A stretch of DNA of 64,000 bases, from contig JAQWJE010000008.1 in assembly GCA_029248525.1 (NCBI GenBank), positions 186,001 to 250,000 of the forward strand. Reading direction: 5' to 3'. The notes under the pieces are model-generated. The model made no database searches, was not told where the DNA came from, and saw only the letters and a program-made list of their open reading frames with translations. The stretch's first letter is position 1. Each line of letters begins with the position of its first letter. Origin of the DNA: Candidatus Binatia bacterium (GTDB lineage: Bacteria > Desulfobacterota > Binatia > UBA12015). Of the stretch, positions 61,715 through 64,000 are shown in pieces. Both the position numbers and the translations under genes were made by a program.

Positions 61715-62773
61715 TCAGGATTGCTTGGCGCGCCCGGCCATCAGCGGCAGGTCGAGATACGATTGGATTCCGGCATCGGCGGCGCAGACGTAGGGAATCG
61801 CGCTCACACAATGGTTGGCTGTCGCCACCATGCCCGGGTTCCGTTTCTGGAGCTCCTCGATGTTGATTTCGCCGACGGGATGGATGCCGTGCATCTGGAC
61901 GGTCAGAGGCGGGTCGCCGAGAATCTCGAGTTCGTAGCGTTCGCCACCGTCTCCGATGTCCCAGCCTTCGCCGATATTTTCGTGACCCATATACCAGTTC
62001 ACAATCGCCTGAATGACAGGTTTGCCGTCGACGAGACCTTCCCAGCAAAGTCGTTGGGCGGCGAGCCGTCCGGGTTCGATAATGCCGATCGGACATTCGA
62101 TCGGGGCGGTCGCCGGAAAGACCTCGACCGTGGCCCGTTTCTTCTCGTCGAGCGAGAACTGCAACTCGTCCGCGATCATGTCGATCGACTGGTTGAAGCC
62201 TCCGCTCATGATATCGAGCAGTGCGTTTTCCTTGGCTTCCTCAAGCGGTTTTCCGAAGTTCATCCAATCACGCAGCACATCCGGCGCTCCGTAGGTGCGG
62301 CAGTCCGAGAATTCCTCGGCGCGAACCGAGGTGATTTGCTGCGAGAACGACGACAGCAGCAAGGGGAGCCTTTCGGTCATGCCGCCCGGGTGGATGCCGG
62401 TGCCGTGGAGGGTTGCCTTGCCGCGGGCGCAAGCCTCCTTGATGCCCGTGGCGCCGATTCGCTTGGGATAGAACCAGTTCAGGGGCGTCACGACGTTGAT
62501 GCCGGCGCTCAGAAGACGTTCGACCTCGTCATTGTTGGCAAAGAGGGGTGCGTAGAGGACGCAATCCGGTTTGAGTGCGAGGATATCGTCCATGGCGTTC
62601 GTGGCCTTGACGCCGACCGGGTCGATCCCGGCGAGTGTTCCGGCGTCCATACCGGCTTTGTCCCCGGAATGAACCCAGACGCCGACCAGTTCCAGATCCG
62701 GGTGGGCGGTGATGCCCTCGATCGCCGCTCGCCCAAGATTGCCTGTCGCCCATTGCACAACTCTGTATGTCAT
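61715..62773 (-). CDS. DapB-like oxidoreductase (dihydrodipicolinate-reductase N-terminal fold)
   Basis: A 352-residue protein with an NAD(P) start VVQWATGNLGRAAIEGI and a Rossmann fold to about 110 (YAPLFANNDEVERLLSAGINVVTPL). The rest contains HGTGIHPGGMTERLPLLL, characteristic of a DapB-related group abundant in mycobacteria and in degraders of complex lipids. Members include 2,4-diaminopentanoate dehydrogenase; the substrate here is unknown. It sits between the crotonase and the MFS transporter. Confidence 0.85.
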   Translation of the reverse strand: MTYRVVQWATGNLGRAAIEGITAHPDLELVGVWVHSGDKAGMDAGTLAGIDPVGVKATNAMDDILALKPDCVLYAPLFANNDEVERLLSAGINVVTPLNWFYPKRIGATGIKEACARGKATLHGTGIHPGGMTERLPLLLSSFSQQITSVRAEEFSDCRTYGAPDVLRDWMNFGKPLEEAKENALLDIMSGGFNQSIDMIADELQFSLDEKKRATVEVFPATAPIECPIGIIEPGRLAAQRLCWEGLVDGKPVIQAIVNWYMGHENIGEGWDIGDGGERYELEILGDPPLTVQMHGIHPVGEINIEELQKRNPGMVATANHCVSAIPYVCAADAGIQSYLDLPLMAGRAKQS

Positions 62774-62817
62774 GGAGGGAAGATCTATCAGACGTTCGGC
62801 CGAACGCGAACTGAATT

Positions 62818-64000
62818 TCAGCTTTGCTCGACAGGACTCGGAGCCCGGGTTCGGACCGCCGCCAAGGCCAGCACGGAGGTGATATTGAGGCAGGCGAAGG
62901 CGAAAAAGATCCGCTCATAGCTCCCGAGAATATCATAGGTCCAACCGGCTGCGGCGGGACCGACGGCCGCGCCCGGGACAAGCGCGAGCAGAGCAACACC
63001 GTAGATCCCGGCGAGGTGGCGCGAGCCGAATCTTCGCCCGATCAGAAGAGGCACCACCACATCTTCGGCTGCTGTTGTGGCCCCGTGCAAGAGGAGAAAG
63101 ATCGGGATCGCCAGATAGGCATCGGGTGTGAGTATTAAAAAAGAGGCGATTGCCATCAGAATGAAATTGCCGAGCACGGCGGTTTTCGCGCCAATCCGGT
63201 CGGCGATCTGCCCGGCGCCAAGTTTGCCCGCGATCCCGATCCCGACCATCAGGCTGTAGGAGGCCGTCGCCAAACCTTCCGAATAGCCAGCATCACTCAG
63301 GTAGGCGACCAGCTGTGTGTTGACGCCGAGGCGGTAGAGATAGAATACGAAGATCGCCCAGAAAATCAGCCAGAAGTCTCGGGTCCGCAGGGCCGCCGAG
63401 ATGGCCGGGGCCTCCGGCGGATGTTCTTCCGACGAGGCTTCGTCCGGCGTTGCCGTCGTCCGATTTTGGACAAAGAAAAATGCGGGAATCACCAGCGTCC
63501 AGGCCAGAGCTCCGATGGTGAAATAACCCGATCGCCATCCCGCATAGGCCGCAATGGCGGTGGCGAGAACCGGACCGATCGCGCCGCCGATATTCGACCC
63601 GATATAGACAAAGGAGAGGGCGGTGCCGCGACGTTTTTCGAATCGTGAACTGATCGCGGCCGCGGTGGGCAGATCGCCGAGGCAGGCGACCGCAATCCCT
63701 GCGACGATCGCGATCGCATAGAATTGCCAGATCACCTGCATGCCACTGGCCGCGAGCAGGGCGAGGCTCATCAGGACCCCACCGGTCAGCAGGACGCCGC
63801 GGGGTTTTTTATCCGACAGTCTGCCGACGATCGGGCCGACCAGGGCTACGGAGGTGGCCAGAATCGGTTGAGCCACCGAGTAGGCGGTTCGCGACCAGCC
63901 GAGGTCCTCGGTGATCGGCTTCAGGAAAATAGGGAAGACATAGGCCCCAAAGCCCATGCCGATCTGGCAGGCCATGCAGGAGAGCACCAGTGTGAGATCC
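62818..64000 (-). CDS. MFS transporter, monocarboxylate-type, cut at the window edge
   Basis: The frame is open to the window edge, so the start is missing; 394 residues are visible. About eleven to twelve membrane segments are seen, with the MFS motif after the second segment (GRLSDKKPRGVLLTGG) and a repeat in the second half (GAGQIADRIGAKTAVLGNF). VFPIFLKPITEDLGWSRTAYS is typical of the oxalate/formate and monocarboxylate branch. It would import or export an organic acid. The acidic central loop (DEASSEEHPPE) separates the halves. Confidence 0.88.
   Translation of the reverse strand, partial: DLTLVLSCMACQIGMGFGAYVFPIFLKPITEDLGWSRTAYSVAQPILATSVALVGPIVGRLSDKKPRGVLLTGGVLMSLALLAASGMQVIWQFYAIAIVAGIAVACLGDLPTAAAISSRFEKRRGTALSFVYIGSNIGGAIGPVLATAIAAYAGWRSGYFTIGALAWTLVIPAFFFVQNRTTATPDEASSEEHPPEAPAISAALRTRDFWLIFWAIFVFYLYRLGVNTQLVAYLSDAGYSEGLATASYSLMVGIGIAGKLGAGQIADRIGAKTAVLGNFILMAIASFLILTPDAYLAIPIFLLLHGATTAAEDVVVPLLIGRRFGSRHLAGIYGVALLALVPGAAVGPAAAGWTYDILGSYERIFFAFACLNITSVLALAAVRTRAPSPVEQS

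Noticed and set aside
8-63990. tRNA, rRNA, CRISPR arrays, insertion sequences and phage genes
   Set aside because: Looked for in gaps and along both strands; nothing with convincing features was seen.

Overview
The window is about 60% GC and densely packed. It carries a Gram-negative gene set: LpxC, BamD, LapB, a type II secretion operon and many lipobox lipoproteins. The gene content (NtrY-type kinase, paired ArsA-like ATPases, fused CobA-HemD, Gld-like ABC exporter, a bacterial CYP51) suggests an uncultured lineage of the former Deltaproteobacteria (Myxococcota, Desulfobacterota or Binatota-like). That placement is inference from gene content only. I see no rRNA, tRNA, CRISPR, insertion sequence or phage genes.

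Layout. 0-3.2 kb: tetrapyrrole genes (cobA-hemD fusion, hemB) and a glyoxalase-fold gene. 3.2-6.6 kb: small exported proteins, a lytic transglycosylase, an orphan RelE-like toxin and hisC. 6.6-11 kb: a Gld-like ABC exporter with a DUF4340 partner. 11.1-16 kb: polA, then an ECF sigma/zinc anti-sigma operon with two exported or membrane proteins, closed by a strong terminator. 16.1-20.9 kb (minus): ATP sulfurylase and a bamD-moeB-cysO-cysM-E1-like cluster, which looks like sulfur-carrier-dependent cysteine synthesis. 21-25.3 kb: fabF, two ArsA/GET3-like ATPases and an SDR. 25.3-30.6 kb (minus): rplU-rpmA-obgE-proB-nadD-rsfS, ending in a LapA-LapB fusion. 30.9-33.3 kb: thioredoxin-fold protein, a divergent PlsX and a DUF2183-like phosphatase, translationally coupled. 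33.3-41.9 kb: a radical-SAM-like/STAS protein, yebC, a P450, a hydroxyacid dehydrogenase, a CYP51-ferredoxin fusion, an acyl-CoA ligase-like enzyme and an NTF2-fold protein. 42-47.8 kb: ruvC-ruvA-ruvB-ntrY, then a receiver-LpxC fusion. 47.8-54.8 kb (minus): gspF-G-H-I-J-K-L-M-N. 54.8-64 kb: lipoproteins, a B12-binding-type protein and a catabolic-looking group (FAD oxidoreductase, SDR, crotonase, DapB-like, MFS).

The most striking feature is at 44.3-47.8 kb. An NtrY-type histidine kinase is followed 45 bases later by one reading frame that joins an NtrX-type receiver to a complete LpxC, the committed enzyme of lipid A synthesis. The AAA+ and DNA-binding parts expected of NtrX are missing. A run of nine G lies exactly in the linker. 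About 20 kb away LapB, which in E. coli directs LpxC degradation, is fused to LapA. Together these suggest post-translational control of lipid A synthesis by a two-component system; this is a hypothesis.

Other notable points: the sulfur carrier ends in GG plus two extra residues with no visible processing protease; the CYP51 carries its own ferredoxin; and a radical-SAM-like barrel lacking the Fe-S cysteines is fused to a STAS domain. Start codons were chosen from Shine-Dalgarno sites, operon overlaps and family N-termini, and several differ from the longest open frame.
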